DNA from: a virus
Reading direction: 5' to 3' (one strand)
DNA length: 36,657 nt
IMG/VR virus record: IMGVR_UViG_3300010373_000030
Span: 1 to 36,657 of that record
Both the position numbers and the translations under genes were made by a program. Shown here one piece after another: positions 6,994 through 12,916 of the stretch (its first letter is position 1; the number at the start of each line of letters is the position of its first letter). The notes under the pieces are model-generated. The model saw only the letters and a program-made list of their open reading frames with translations, did not search any database and had not been told where the DNA came from.

Positions 6994-7286
6994 TGGAGGT
7001 CATTTCTAAGCCAGGATATGACGCACTTTGGGCTGATTTTGGCTTGTCCTATGCATCGTTCCTAGTGATGCCGCGCGTTCTCATGCATGAAATGCCTGAT
7101 GAGTGGCAAGGAAAAATGGCTGAACTTCTAGCTGAGTGGCATGACGCATGGAATTGGCCTGATGAAATAGGTAGTTCTGTGGTCTGCCACCAGATAGATG
7201 GGAAGTTCGCCCCATGGCCTAGATGGATTCTTAACTATCGTAGGCCAGATGTGGATTACATAAGTACTATGAAGCGCAATCCATGA
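6993..7286 (+). CDS. Hypothetical protein, 97 aa, Trp-rich
   Basis: Starts at ATG 6993, overlapping the previous TGA as TGATG (a GTG one codon upstream is an alternative). The middle segment (VLMHEMPDEWQGKMAELLAEWHDAWNWPDEIGSSVVCHQIDGKFAPWPRWILNYRRP) is rich in Trp and Pro, a pattern I associate with a common uncharacterised phage family found beside recombination nucleases. No catalytic motif is evident. It is coupled to the Ref-type nuclease that follows. Confidence 0.65.
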   Translation: MEVISKPGYDALWADFGLSYASFLVMPRVLMHEMPDEWQGKMAELLAEWHDAWNWPDEIGSSVVCHQIDGKFAPWPRWILNYRRPDVDYISTMKRNP

Positions 7287-7546
7287 GCACGGCCGCCGAA
7301 AAACGCCACATGTCCCGGGTAGCATCCCTTCCATGCGCCTGTTGTGGTGTAACAGGTGTTCAGGTTCACCACATCCGGGAGACGATGGGCATGGGCCAGA
7401 GGGCTTCTAACTGGCTGACGATACCGTTGTGTCCTGATTGCCATACTGGCCCGAATGGAATCCACAGATCGCGCACCATGCTCCGCATCATCAAAGCCGA
7501 CGAACTAACGTTGTTATCTGACACGTTGAGCAAACTTTACTCTTGA
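7283..7546 (+). CDS. Ref-family / HNH-type recombination nuclease
   Basis: 87 residues with the zinc and HNH signature of the Ref (RecA-dependent nuclease) family: CxxC at C18/C21, VHHIRE at 28-33 with paired histidines, GQRASNWLTIPLC, then CPDCHTGPNGIH with C50, C53, H54 and H61. P1 Ref makes breaks at RecA-bound D-loops; related small phage proteins may act on recombination intermediates. This protein is half the length of P1 Ref and is essentially the nuclease core. The ATG overlaps the previous stop. It complements the ERF/NinB module on the other strand. Confidence 0.75.
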   Translation: MSTAAEKRHMSRVASLPCACCGVTGVQVHHIRETMGMGQRASNWLTIPLCPDCHTGPNGIHRSRTMLRIIKADELTLLSDTLSKLYS

Positions 7547-7555
7547 GGAAAGGCT

Positions 7556-8515
7556 ATGTACTTCACTGGCGATACCTTTGACGATCTTCTTGGCCAAGCC
7601 AAACACATGTATGACCTTCAAAAGAAGAAGGCAGACGAAACTATACCGAAGGTCATGAAGTTCGATTCGATTCCATCTTTCGCGGGCTTCTATTCAAGCT
7701 CACTCAAGGTCAAGGGCGGCTACTATTCAAGTGATAGAGATCCTGTGACGGTCGCAGAATTCGATAGCTGCTTGGAAAAGTATCTAACATCGTTAGATGA
7801 GAAGGAAAAGGAAGTAACGGCCAAGCATGAGGCTAACAAGCCCATGATGGAGAATAACAAGATCATCCGCGAGAAGGTTTCGCTCATCATGCGTGAACTT
7901 GGAATACCCGGGACTTATCAAGAACGCGACTACAAGAGTAAGTCTCGTACTCCAAAGTATGAAACTAGGATCGCTGGCTATGAGGGAGATTTGCAGCGAA
8001 ACGTACGCATTGATGATGGCTATGACTTGGCTATCAAGTCTATCCAGAAATCCCGCTTAGATGCTAAATCTTATGTAGAAGGCAAGCGAAAGGAATTGGC
8101 CTCGAAGGAGGCGGCCGAAGCTAAGATCAAGGAAGAAAAGCGAAAGGAGGTTGTTCTAGTCCATCTTCGTGTCAAGTATGGCGCAGACCCCGAGGATAGC
8201 GCCAAAGATGTACTGTATGACCATGTCTTACCGAAAAACAAATACCTGCGACTGTATCACTATCTACTAGCCAATCGTGGTGATTGGTCGGAGGGTTACG
8301 ATTATGCCGAACAGGGTATCGATGGTTTCTCCATTGAAACCGAAGAAGATCAGCGAATCTATGATGCCATTCGAGATGTTATCGACAATAGTGACGGGTT
8401 CGTAGATGGTCGCGTCTTCCGAGACATGGAGCTTGGCTATGGTCATATCTTTGGCCTTGTCAAAGACGAAACCCTGATGGCTGATTACAACACTCTTACT
8501 TCGTACATAGTCTAA
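7556..8515 (+). CDS. Large hypothetical early protein with central coiled coil (319 aa)
   Basis: No recognised family. Residues about 75-105 and 175-205 are highly charged and helical (EKEKEVTAKHEANK; KRKELASKEAAEAKIKEEKRKEVV), indicating coiled coils. The C-terminal third (RVKYGADPEDSAKDVLYDHVLPKNKYLRLYHYLLANRGDWSEG...EETEDQRIYDAIRDVIDNSDGFVDGRVFRDMELGYG) looks like a compact domain. The ATG at 7556 has GAGGAAAGG upstream. It is the largest unassigned early protein. A DNA-metabolism role is suggested only by its neighbours. Confidence 0.65.
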   Translation: MYFTGDTFDDLLGQAKHMYDLQKKKADETIPKVMKFDSIPSFAGFYSSSLKVKGGYYSSDRDPVTVAEFDSCLEKYLTSLDEKEKEVTAKHEANKPMMENNKIIREKVSLIMRELGIPGTYQERDYKSKSRTPKYETRIAGYEGDLQRNVRIDDGYDLAIKSIQKSRLDAKSYVEGKRKELASKEAAEAKIKEEKRKEVVLVHLRVKYGADPEDSAKDVLYDHVLPKNKYLRLYHYLLANRGDWSEGYDYAEQGIDGFSIETEEDQRIYDAIRDVIDNSDGFVDGRVFRDMELGYGHIFGLVKDETLMADYNTLTSYIV

Positions 8516-8527
8516 GGAGGGAAACTC

Positions 8528-8725
8528 ATGACCACATGGCTAGACATGAAAGACGCGCCTAGGGATGGTACTGAGGTTCTTCTATGCACGGTAGGAGGGC
8601 AGCGCATTGTATGTCGTTATGACGAAGGGCCTTACCCTTGGTCATCGACAGGAGTTGGATGGAGCGAAAGCACGATGATTGGCTTTGTGATTATGCCAGA
8701 TGCCATCACGAAGGAGGATGTATGA
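8528..8725 (+). CDS. DUF551-like small phage protein
   Basis: 65 residues beginning MTTWLDMKDAPRDGTEVLLCTVGGQRIVCRY, which follows the DUF551-type pattern W-x-x-x-x-APxDGT-x-h-L-L. It is preceded by AAGGAGGGAAACTC, a strong ribosome-binding site. Relatives in this window are at 45-365 and 12477-12683. Function unknown. The last codons overlap the next gene's start. Confidence 0.75.
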   Translation: MTTWLDMKDAPRDGTEVLLCTVGGQRIVCRYDEGPYPWSSTGVGWSESTMIGFVIMPDAITKEDV

Positions 8726-8928
8726 GCTATTCCATCGAAGACATCATTAGACGTCATCCAGAAGTCCTAGATCAGGACGGCATGATCCATATCCTTATGG
8801 ATGCTTTTGCCTGTGGTTACTTTCAGGGAGCGATAGACTATTTGCAGTATGAAACCATGGAGAAGGGAGAACCAGAGTCTTCCGCAAGGCATTGGGCCAA
8901 AGACTGGCCGTATGCCGATGAGCTATAG
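8722..8928 (+). CDS. Hypothetical protein, 68 aa
   Basis: Starts at ATG 8722, overlapping the previous stop (ATGA) with GGAGG upstream. The sequence (SIEDIIRRHPEVLDQDGMIHILMDAFACGYFQGAIDYLQYETMEKGE) is mainly helical and acidic, with no recognised family. It is the last gene before a 238-base gap that holds hairpins, a promoter and a structured leader RNA. Confidence 0.65.
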   Translation: MSYSIEDIIRRHPEVLDQDGMIHILMDAFACGYFQGAIDYLQYETMEKGEPESSARHWAKDWPYADEL

Positions 8929-8929
8929 A

Positions 8930-8948
8930 TATAGGAAAAATTCCTATA
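8930..8948. repeat. AT-rich inverted repeat TATAGGAA-AAA-TTCCTATA
   Basis: Perfect 8-base arms around an AAA loop immediately after the stop at 8928. A further AATTCCTA copy follows at about 8954-8961. There is no T-run, so it is not a classical intrinsic terminator; an operator or a weak transcript-end hairpin are both possible. Confidence 0.6.
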
Positions 8949-8988
8949 AGAATAATTCCTAGGTTTGAACGGACTGGTCAAATGGATA

Positions 8989-9017
8989 TTGACGTTTAGG
9001 CAACATCGTAGGAAAAT
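8989..9017 (+). promoter_or_regulatory. Candidate promoter for the structured leader
   Basis: -35 TTGACG (five of six), 17-base spacer, -10 GAAAAT (four of six). Transcription would begin near 9024, just upstream of the structured RNA at 9042-9142. This gives the leader and the FinO/ProQ gene a possible transcript separate from the early operon. Confidence 0.45.
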
Positions 9018-9041
9018 TTAGACGTTAGCGATAGCTAATAC

Positions 9042-9142
9042 CCGGGTTGCATCGGGGCAAAGAACGACGGTTGATTCTCCTAAGCGGTGGGTTGTTCGCC
9101 CTCACAAGGCACACAAGCCACCGTCGTTCGGGATGCAACCGG
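9042..9142 (+). ncRNA. C4-like structured leader / antisense RNA
   Basis: Outer stem: 9042-9053 with 9132-9142 (11 pairs around a one-base bulge, core GGTTGCATC/GATGCAACC). Inner stem: 9062-9071 with 9120-9129 (GAACGACGGT/ACCGTCGTTC, 10 pairs). The 48-base loop inside holds 9076-9098, which pairs without interruption with 9140-9162 immediately downstream (20 Watson-Crick and 3 G-U pairs), the ribosome-binding region of the next gene. A stable two-stem RNA whose loop is antisense to the neighbouring translation start is the design of the C4 antisense RNA of phages P1 and P7 (Rfam C4). Whether this is a member of that family or an independent analogue cannot be decided by eye. Confidence 0.75.
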
Positions 9143-9162
9143 ACAACTCACCGCTTAGGGGA
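9140..9162 (+). promoter_or_regulatory. Antisense target covering the Shine-Dalgarno of the FinO/ProQ gene
   Basis: This segment is fully complementary (three G-U pairs) to loop bases 9076-9098. It ends in AGGGGA (9157-9162), the ribosome-binding site for the ATG at 9167. Pairing would hide the site and silence translation. Its first bases also close the outer leader stem, so stem formation and target pairing compete only at the edge (9140-9142). Confidence 0.7.
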
Positions 9163-9166
9163 TTCC

Positions 9167-9430
9167 ATGAGAGAGCATCACCGTATTACCCATGCCGCGC
9201 TGCAAGAGCGATGGCCTCATCTATTTAGCATCCCGGTGCCTCTCAAGATAGGCATACACAAAGACTATGCTCAACTGGCTGACCCGCCAGTCAGCAAGGT
9301 CATGTTCAGTCGATTTTTGTTCATGTGGGTTCGCCGACCGGCTTATAAAAAAGCGATTGAGAAGTCATCGCATAGGTATGACCTGGATGGCCGTATGTGC
9401 GAAATGGTGACCAAGGATACAAGGTCATGA
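9167..9430 (+). CDS. FinO/ProQ-domain RNA-binding protein
   Basis: 87 residues, essentially one ProQ/FinO domain. Signature elements appear in order: ERWPHLFS (14-21), PLKIGIHKD (25-33), a lysine/arginine-rich helical segment with VRRPAYKKAI (55-64), and RYDLDG (70-75) followed by EMVT. E. coli ProQ has the equivalents RFPHCFS, PLKIGI, and R-x-DLDG. Such proteins bind the 3' stem-tail of structured RNAs and promote or protect sense-antisense pairing (FinO with FinP). Here the gene follows an RNA that is antisense to its own ribosome-binding site, suggesting autoregulation. The ATG at 9167 has AGGGGA 4 bases upstream; earlier starts would run through the leader. Confidence 0.8.
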   Translation: MREHHRITHAALQERWPHLFSIPVPLKIGIHKDYAQLADPPVSKVMFSRFLFMWVRRPAYKKAIEKSSHRYDLDGRMCEMVTKDTRS

Positions 9431-10140
9431 AGCATGTAGGCCGTATAAAAAACTGGTCAAAGTTTCAGCACTACAAGAATCGCTGCCCACCTTGGATAAA
9501 GCTTGAAAGAAAGCTTCTCGATGACTTCGAGTTTTCACGCTTGCCTATTGCTAGCAAGGCGCTACTTCCCCTCTTGTGGTTGCTAGCAAGCGAGTCAAAC
9601 GAAGGCTCTTTTGATGCGGACATATCTTTCCTAGCTTTTCGTCTTCGGTGGACAGAGGATGATGTTAGGTCAGGTCTTATACCTTTGATAGATAAAGAAT
9701 TTATCTCATGTGCTAGCGAATTGATAGCAACTTGTCAGCATGATGCTATACCAGAGACAGAGGGAGAGGGAGAGACAGAGGGAGATTTATCTAACCCTAA
9801 AGGGTTAGAAGTCGGAAAAGATTCCGACGCGCCTAAGCGTAAGATTCAGAACTGCCCAGTTCAGAAAATCATCGATTTGTACCACGAGATTCTTCTGCCT
9901 GAGCTTCCTGCGGTTGAGAAAGTGACTAAGACCCGAGAGGGATATATCCGGCAACGTTGGCTGCAAGACCTCCAAGAACTTGACCATTGGCGGAACTACT
10001 TCCAAGACGTGAAGCGGTCCAATTTCCTAATGGGTCGAGTCGATGGGAGAGATGGGAAGCCACCATTCCGCGCTGATCTGGAATGGCTCACAAGGCCCGG
10101 GAATTTCACCAAGGTAGCCGAGGGTAAGTACCACCGATGA
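9427..10140 (+). CDS. Phage replication initiation protein (O-like)
   Basis: 237 residues starting at ATG 9427 (ATGA overlap). The N-terminal part (about 1-100: KNWSKFQHYKNRCPPWIKLERKLLDDFEFSRLP...LLPLLWLLASES...) looks like the winged-helix DNA-binding domain of phage replication proteins. Residues about 110-130 are an acidic Glu/Gly/Thr linker encoded by DNA repeats. The C-terminal half (IIDLYHEILLPELPAVEKVTKTREGYIRQRW, then GRDGKPPFRADLEWLTRPGNFTKVAEGKY) matches the helicase- or loader-recruiting end of many phage replication proteins. No phage helicase or polymerase is present, so it presumably recruits the host replisome. Confidence 0.75.
   Translation: MKHVGRIKNWSKFQHYKNRCPPWIKLERKLLDDFEFSRLPIASKALLPLLWLLASESNEGSFDADISFLAFRLRWTEDDVRSGLIPLIDKEFISCASELIATCQHDAIPETEGEGETEGDLSNPKGLEVGKDSDAPKRKIQNCPVQKIIDLYHEILLPELPAVEKVTKTREGYIRQRWLQDLQELDHWRNYFQDVKRSNFLMGRVDGRDGKPPFRADLEWLTRPGNFTKVAEGKYHR
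9753..9828. other. Candidate replication origin: repeats inside the replication gene
   Basis: Two copies of AGAGACAGAGGGAGA (9753-9767 and 9771-9785) are followed directly by two inverted repeats: TCTAACCCT-AA-AGGGTTAGA (9790-9809) and GTCGGAA-AAGA-TTCCGAC (9811-9828). Purine strand bias, direct repeats and dyads inside the linker-coding part of an initiator gene resemble the lambda origin, which lies within gene O. Confidence 0.55.
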
Positions 10141-10448
10141 ACGACGATTATTTCCCGCAAGATCGTGGCTATATGCCAAAGAAGAAATATTCCTCTCGTG
10201 TAGAACGTCAGGAAATGGCAACCGAATCCCCTAAGTGGTGTGGCGATCCTGATTGTCGTTCTATCTACCATCCAGCGCGCGGTCGCGAAGGTCCGACTTT
10301 CAGCCGAGGCTATGCCGACATCGCGATATACCTTGACGAAAAGACGATTTATCGTTGTCAGTCGTGCTATCTAGAAACGATTTATCGCGCGGGTAAATCA
10401 CAAATCCAATGCGCTGAGCGATCAGAAAATAGGAAGGTGAAGGCATGA
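10137..10448 (+). CDS. Hypothetical protein with putative zinc-binding cysteines (103 aa)
   Basis: The ATG overlaps the previous stop (ATGA). Residues 35-40 contain C-G-D-P-D-C and residues about 73-77 contain CQSC, giving a possible four-cysteine zinc site; the intervening part (SRGYADIAIYLDEKTIYR) is beta-like. The N-terminus is basic (MPKKKYSSRVERQ). It follows the replication gene, so it may take part in replication or transcription, but no family is recognised. Confidence 0.65.
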   Translation: MNDDYFPQDRGYMPKKKYSSRVERQEMATESPKWCGDPDCRSIYHPARGREGPTFSRGYADIAIYLDEKTIYRCQSCYLETIYRAGKSQIQCAERSENRKVKA

Positions 10449-10657
10449 GCCGTGAACCGGTGTGGAAACGCGTTCTATCGGCCCTAGGGTTAGGTCCACT
10501 CACCATGAGCCAACTAGCAAAGATGCTTAGCGTGACGCAGCAGTCTATTTCGTTAGCCTTGGCTTGGTGCATGAAGCATGGATATGTGGTTAGAAAGGGC
10601 TATAAGCATTACAAGCATGGTCAGCCGGCACGCCTATATAGGTTGGCTATGCCATGA
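10445..10657 (+). CDS. Small winged-helix DNA-binding protein
   Basis: 70 residues, a minimal MarR/ArsR-like wing: VLSALGLGPLTMSQLAKMLSVTQQSISLALAWCMKHGYV (helices 2 and recognition helix), followed by a wing VRKGYKHYKHGQPARLYRLA. It is probably a small transcriptional regulator or a replication accessory. The ATG overlaps the preceding stop as ATGA. Binding site unknown. Confidence 0.7.
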   Translation: MSREPVWKRVLSALGLGPLTMSQLAKMLSVTQQSISLALAWCMKHGYVVRKGYKHYKHGQPARLYRLAMP

Positions 10658-10887
10658 GTGCCACAAACGCCATGAAGGTCTTGCTCATCGTCCAGAACGC
10701 CATTAATCGAGACGAGCATGTGCTCATCTCTGAAATCGTCCCGAAAATTCGTGATCGCATGGGGTACAAGCGAGCCAACGCCTATCGCCTAGCTCGTAAG
10801 GCTTTCGACGTATTATGCATCGACTACGATGGTGATGAAGTTAGGGCGAAGAAAGACAAGCTTCGCAACATTCGACCGGAGGTTTAA
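10654..10887 (+). CDS. Hypothetical helical protein, 77 aa (possible HTH)
   Basis: The ATG overlaps the previous stop (ATGA). The segment HVLISEIVPKIRDRMGYKRANAYRLARKAFDVLCIDYDGDEVR could form a helix-turn-helix followed by a short hairpin, and the C-terminus is basic (KKDKLRNIRPEV). It follows the winged-helix gene and may be functionally related to it. No family is recognised. Confidence 0.6.
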   Translation: MSATNAMKVLLIVQNAINRDEHVLISEIVPKIRDRMGYKRANAYRLARKAFDVLCIDYDGDEVRAKKDKLRNIRPEV

Positions 10888-11154
10888 GTGAACAACGAAA
10901 CGTATATCAAGGCGCTTGAGAGTCGGATTGTGGATCTTAATGGCGTCATTGATAGCCTTAGGATTCAGATGGATAGACTTAAGAAAGTTCATCCTGTTCG
11001 TAACGATGCGATCATAGTTGGTCCCGTAACAAGAACTGATTCTAAGGATTTTTGTACAAATTATCGTAATGCTGATGTAAGTCTTGATGGCATAAATGAA
11101 GCTGCTGCTTGGGTTGCTTTAGAGAATTTCGCAAAGAGTAGGAATCTAATGTGA
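10888..11154 (+). CDS. Hypothetical protein with N-terminal coiled coil (88 aa)
   Basis: Begins at GTG 10888, directly after the previous stop, with GGAGG upstream. The first 35 residues (TYIKALESRIVDLNGVIDSLRIQMDRLKK) form a clear heptad pattern. The second half (about 11030-11150) is noticeably richer in A and T than its neighbours, with codons such as AAT, TAA-adjacent ATA and TTT, which may reflect separate ancestry. Function unknown. Confidence 0.6.
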   Translation: MNNETYIKALESRIVDLNGVIDSLRIQMDRLKKVHPVRNDAIIVGPVTRTDSKDFCTNYRNADVSLDGINEAAAWVALENFAKSRNLM

Positions 11155-11444
11155 GACGCTCAGCACGCACGGATGACAACCACTCCGAGATAGTCTCAGC
11201 TCTTCGCCAGTGCGGCGCGTTCGTGACTAGCTTGGCTGCGGTAGGTAAAGGATGCCCAGACTTGCTTGTGGGATTCCGTGGACGCTGGATGTTGATCGAG
11301 GTAAAGAATGGGAAGAAGTCGCCATCGAGGCGTGATCTAACGGACTGGCAGAAAGACTTTCATACGGATGCCTTCACCGTAGGTTGTGGCGTCCACATCG
11401 TTAACAACATTGACGAAGCGGTTGCGCTTCTGGGGATTGGGTGA
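11151..11444 (+). CDS. PD-(D/E)XK nuclease, VRR-NUC/Holliday-junction-resolvase-like
   Basis: 97 residues with a complete-looking PD-(D/E)XK core: E13 in the first helix, GCPDLLVGF with D37, and LIEVKNG with E50 and K52, followed by LTDWQKDF with Q67. Short stand-alone proteins of this type in phages are VRR-NUC-like nucleases thought to resolve branched DNA. The start is GTG 11151, overlapping the previous stop as GTGA. It would complement the ERF/NinB/Ref recombination set. Confidence 0.8.
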   Translation: MRRSARTDDNHSEIVSALRQCGAFVTSLAAVGKGCPDLLVGFRGRWMLIEVKNGKKSPSRRDLTDWQKDFHTDAFTVGCGVHIVNNIDEAVALLGIG

Positions 11445-11638
11445 TGAAGCCTGACTGGAGGGATGTTCCTAGCTGGGTAAATTACATGGCTATGCATAGA
11501 GATAATAACTGGTCCTTGTTCGAATTTGAGCCGAGTTTCCTTCATGTAAGTGGTAGATGGACTAGTGGAATGCGTGGGAGGGTGGAGCATCTTGGTGGCG
11601 AAGATGGATGGCTTGATACTTTGGAGGAGCGTCCATGA
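11444..11638 (+). CDS. KPDWRDVPSW-type small phage protein (paralogue 2)
   Basis: 64 residues, ATG at 11444 overlapping the previous TGA (TGATG). It begins MKPDWRDVPSWVNYMAMHRDNNW, like the protein at 6605, and ends LEERP. Apart from the ends the two have diverged, so the duplication is old or one copy was acquired separately. Trp-rich, of unknown function. Confidence 0.7.
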   Translation: MKPDWRDVPSWVNYMAMHRDNNWSLFEFEPSFLHVSGRWTSGMRGRVEHLGGEDGWLDTLEERP

Positions 11639-11880
11639 CCTACACGCCAGACTCATCAGGATTCGTCACTACGCCGCCTCCCATGCGCCAAGTAGCCGAC
11701 CGCATGGGATCGATATCGCAGCGGGCTATGCTGTGTCATAGGGGATGGCATGAGCGAAGACAAGTTATTCGCTGGTCCCATGCAAAGGTCGTGGAAATAA
11801 ATCATTTACCTGTAGTTGTTTCTTTAGGTCAATGGGTTCCACGTGGCAACAAGTGCAAGCACTGCGGGAGGTGGGTGTGA
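11635..11880 (+). CDS. Hypothetical protein with C-terminal CxxC (81 aa)
   Basis: The ATG overlaps the preceding stop (ATGA). No recognised domain. The C-terminus ends GNKCKHCGRWV, a single CxxC knuckle, and the middle is basic (RQVIRWSHAKVVEINHLP). The coding sequence includes GTTCCACGTGG near 11838, a partial parS-like stretch (12 of 16 positions), which I do not count as a site. Function unknown. Confidence 0.55.
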   Translation: MTYTPDSSGFVTTPPPMRQVADRMGSISQRAMLCHRGWHERRQVIRWSHAKVVEINHLPVVVSLGQWVPRGNKCKHCGRWV

Positions 11881-12134
11881 TGTATGGCGCAGCAGCGGTT
11901 CAGATGGCGATTAATATCGCAGAAATGCATGCCCGTCAGCATGAAGAAAAACTCATCATGAAGATGCCAATTGAGCATCAACATGCTGCATGGAAGGCCC
12001 TTATGGAACGACGAGAAAAGCAACGTCTTGAAGCTGTGGTTGAACGCAGGCATCGGGAACTGTGCGAGTCTATCGAGAGGGCTGGTGAGAATGCACGCCC
12101 TAGGTCTTATGACTTTCCAGGGCTATTCTTATGA
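11880..12134 (+). CDS. Hypothetical helical protein, 84 aa
   Basis: Starts at ATG 11880, overlapping the previous TGA as TGATG; earlier starts in this frame would overlap the neighbouring gene. It is almost wholly helical, with alternating His/Glu/Lys-rich stretches (AEMHARQHEEKLIMKMPIEHQ; ERREKQRLEAVVERRHRELCESIERAGENARP), probably an extended coiled coil. Function unknown. Confidence 0.6.
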   Translation: MYGAAAVQMAINIAEMHARQHEEKLIMKMPIEHQHAAWKALMERREKQRLEAVVERRHRELCESIERAGENARPRSYDFPGLFL

Positions 12135-12235
12135 AGACTAGCCGCAAAGACATCCTAACCATCGCCACCATGTGGTTCGTAGCGTCACTTCTGGCCACTG
12201 GCGGCATGATGGCTATCGATTGGTGGTTGATGTGA
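12131..12235 (+). CDS. 34-aa membrane micro-protein
   Basis: A 34-codon open frame from ATG 12131 (ATGA overlap with the previous stop) to TGA 12233-12235. After a short basic start (MKTSRKD) there is one hydrophobic segment (ILTIATMWFVASLLATGGMMAI) ending in DWWLM. The start and stop overlap both neighbours exactly as for the other genes of this operon. A single-pass inner-membrane protein is likely; function unknown. Confidence 0.6.
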   Translation: MKTSRKDILTIATMWFVASLLATGGMMAIDWWLM

Positions 12236-12474
12236 CGTACTGGGACTTCTTCACGTCATCAGGAGCATTTCTTGAGGCGACGGCAAAGCTAGCCAAGGAG
12301 TCGTGCGGCAAGCACGCCTACGCCACAGAGAAAGCGGCCAAGCGCAAGATGAAGGAGATTCGCAGGCGTAGGTCTTCTACGACTCGGCGAAAGTTTGGCA
12401 AGTTTGAGACGCGCGTTTACAAGTGTCAGGTTTGTTCGCAATTTCACCTTACTTCGCAAGAATTTGAGGAATAG
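12232..12474 (+). CDS. Small basic phage protein with CxxC (80 aa)
   Basis: Starts at GTG 12232, overlapping the stop of the micro-gene (GTGA). The centre is highly basic (KAAKRKMKEIRRRRSSTTRRKFGKF) and the end reads YKCQVCSQFHLTSQ, like a common small phage protein whose C-terminus is a YxCxxCxxxHLTS zinc-knuckle motif. Nucleic-acid binding is likely from charge alone. Function unknown. Confidence 0.7.
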   Translation: MTYWDFFTSSGAFLEATAKLAKESCGKHAYATEKAAKRKMKEIRRRRSSTTRRKFGKFETRVYKCQVCSQFHLTSQEFEE

Positions 12475-12476
12475 TT

Positions 12477-12683
12477 ATGGAATGGCAAACGATTGATACG
12501 GCTCCGAAGGATGGAACTAGAGTGCTTACGTCATACAAAGGTGTTGACGTTAAAGTTAATTACTTCAACAGTCATGTAGGTATTGCTAGAGGCTATAGGC
12601 TTGGGCGTGAAGCATGGTGGTTTTCTGACCAAGATAAGCAGCCGACGCACTGGCTACAATTTCCTAAGCCACCAAGCGAATGA
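12477..12683 (+). CDS. DUF551 protein (last early rightward gene)
   Basis: 68 residues with the clearest DUF551 match in the window: MEWQTIDTAPKDGTRVLTSYKG at the start, AWWFSDQDKQPTHWLQFPKPP at the end. This Trp-rich end is the family's second conserved block. It is the last gene before the noncoding island with tRNAs. Function of the family is unknown. Confidence 0.8.
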   Translation: MEWQTIDTAPKDGTRVLTSYKGVDVKVNYFNSHVGIARGYRLGREAWWFSDQDKQPTHWLQFPKPPSE

Positions 12684-12687
12684 CCTA

Positions 12688-12715
12688 TTGATTCGCGCCT
12701 GAAAACGTGGATACT
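12688..12715 (+). promoter_or_regulatory. Candidate promoter of the tRNA/ncRNA island
   Basis: -35 TTGATT, 16-base spacer, -10 GATACT (four of six consensus bases). Predicted transcription would start near 12722, two bases before tRNA-Ala. It lies in the first bases after the last early gene. Confidence 0.4.
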
Positions 12716-12723
12716 TGATTTAT

Positions 12724-12795
12724 GGGCTGCGCGCTGGGGTGCAGTTGATCCTTGCAAGATCGACGCGGTGAGTTCGATTCTCACGCGGTCCACCA
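12724..12795 (+). tRNA. tRNA-Ala (anticodon UGC), with encoded CCA and shortened D-loop
   Basis: Acceptor GGGCTGC/GCGGTCC pairs fully, including G3-U70, the alanine identity pair, and A73 followed by CCA. The anticodon stem TGATC/GATCG closes the loop CTTGCAA with anticodon TGC. The T-arm is GTGAG-TTCGATT-CTCAC. The D-stem GCTG/CAGT (one G-U) has only a five-base loop GGGTG and position 26 seems missing, giving 72 bases in total. The short D-loop is unusual and could hinder detection or folding. Confidence 0.7.
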
Positions 12796-12802
12796 GTTCA
12801 AC

Positions 12803-12916
12803 CATTGCTAGGCCCGCTGAATGCCCTTCAACGGTCCTGCTGTGAAGCACTACTGGGCTACGCGTCTCCCAATGTTTCTCCCTAGCACCAAACACGCGTC
12901 CGTCCGCCTAGCAATG
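12803..12916. repeat. Long-range inverted repeat 1 of the noncoding island
   Basis: CATTGCTAGGC (12803-12813) pairs exactly with GCCTAGCAATG (12906-12916), 11 bases, enclosing 92 bases with no plausible protein. Right of it is a T-arm-like hairpin GCCGG-TTCGACT-CCGGC (12932-12948) and another at 12979-12995 with loop TTCAATT; neither is completed by a matching acceptor stem that I can find. Confidence 0.6.

Noticed and set aside
8930-8948. Intrinsic terminator after the gene ending at 8928
   Set aside because: The stem is AT-rich and no T-run follows, so it is listed only as an inverted repeat.
11835-11850. Third parS-like stretch GGTTCCACGTGGCAAC
   Set aside because: Only 12 of 16 positions match and the right arm is broken; it is within a coding region and likely a chance CACGTG box.
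12593-12895. Leftward 100-codon frame containing VDRVRIELTAS
   Set aside because: Again the typical antisense translation of a tRNA (here tRNA-Ala), overlapping the real DUF551 gene on the other strand.
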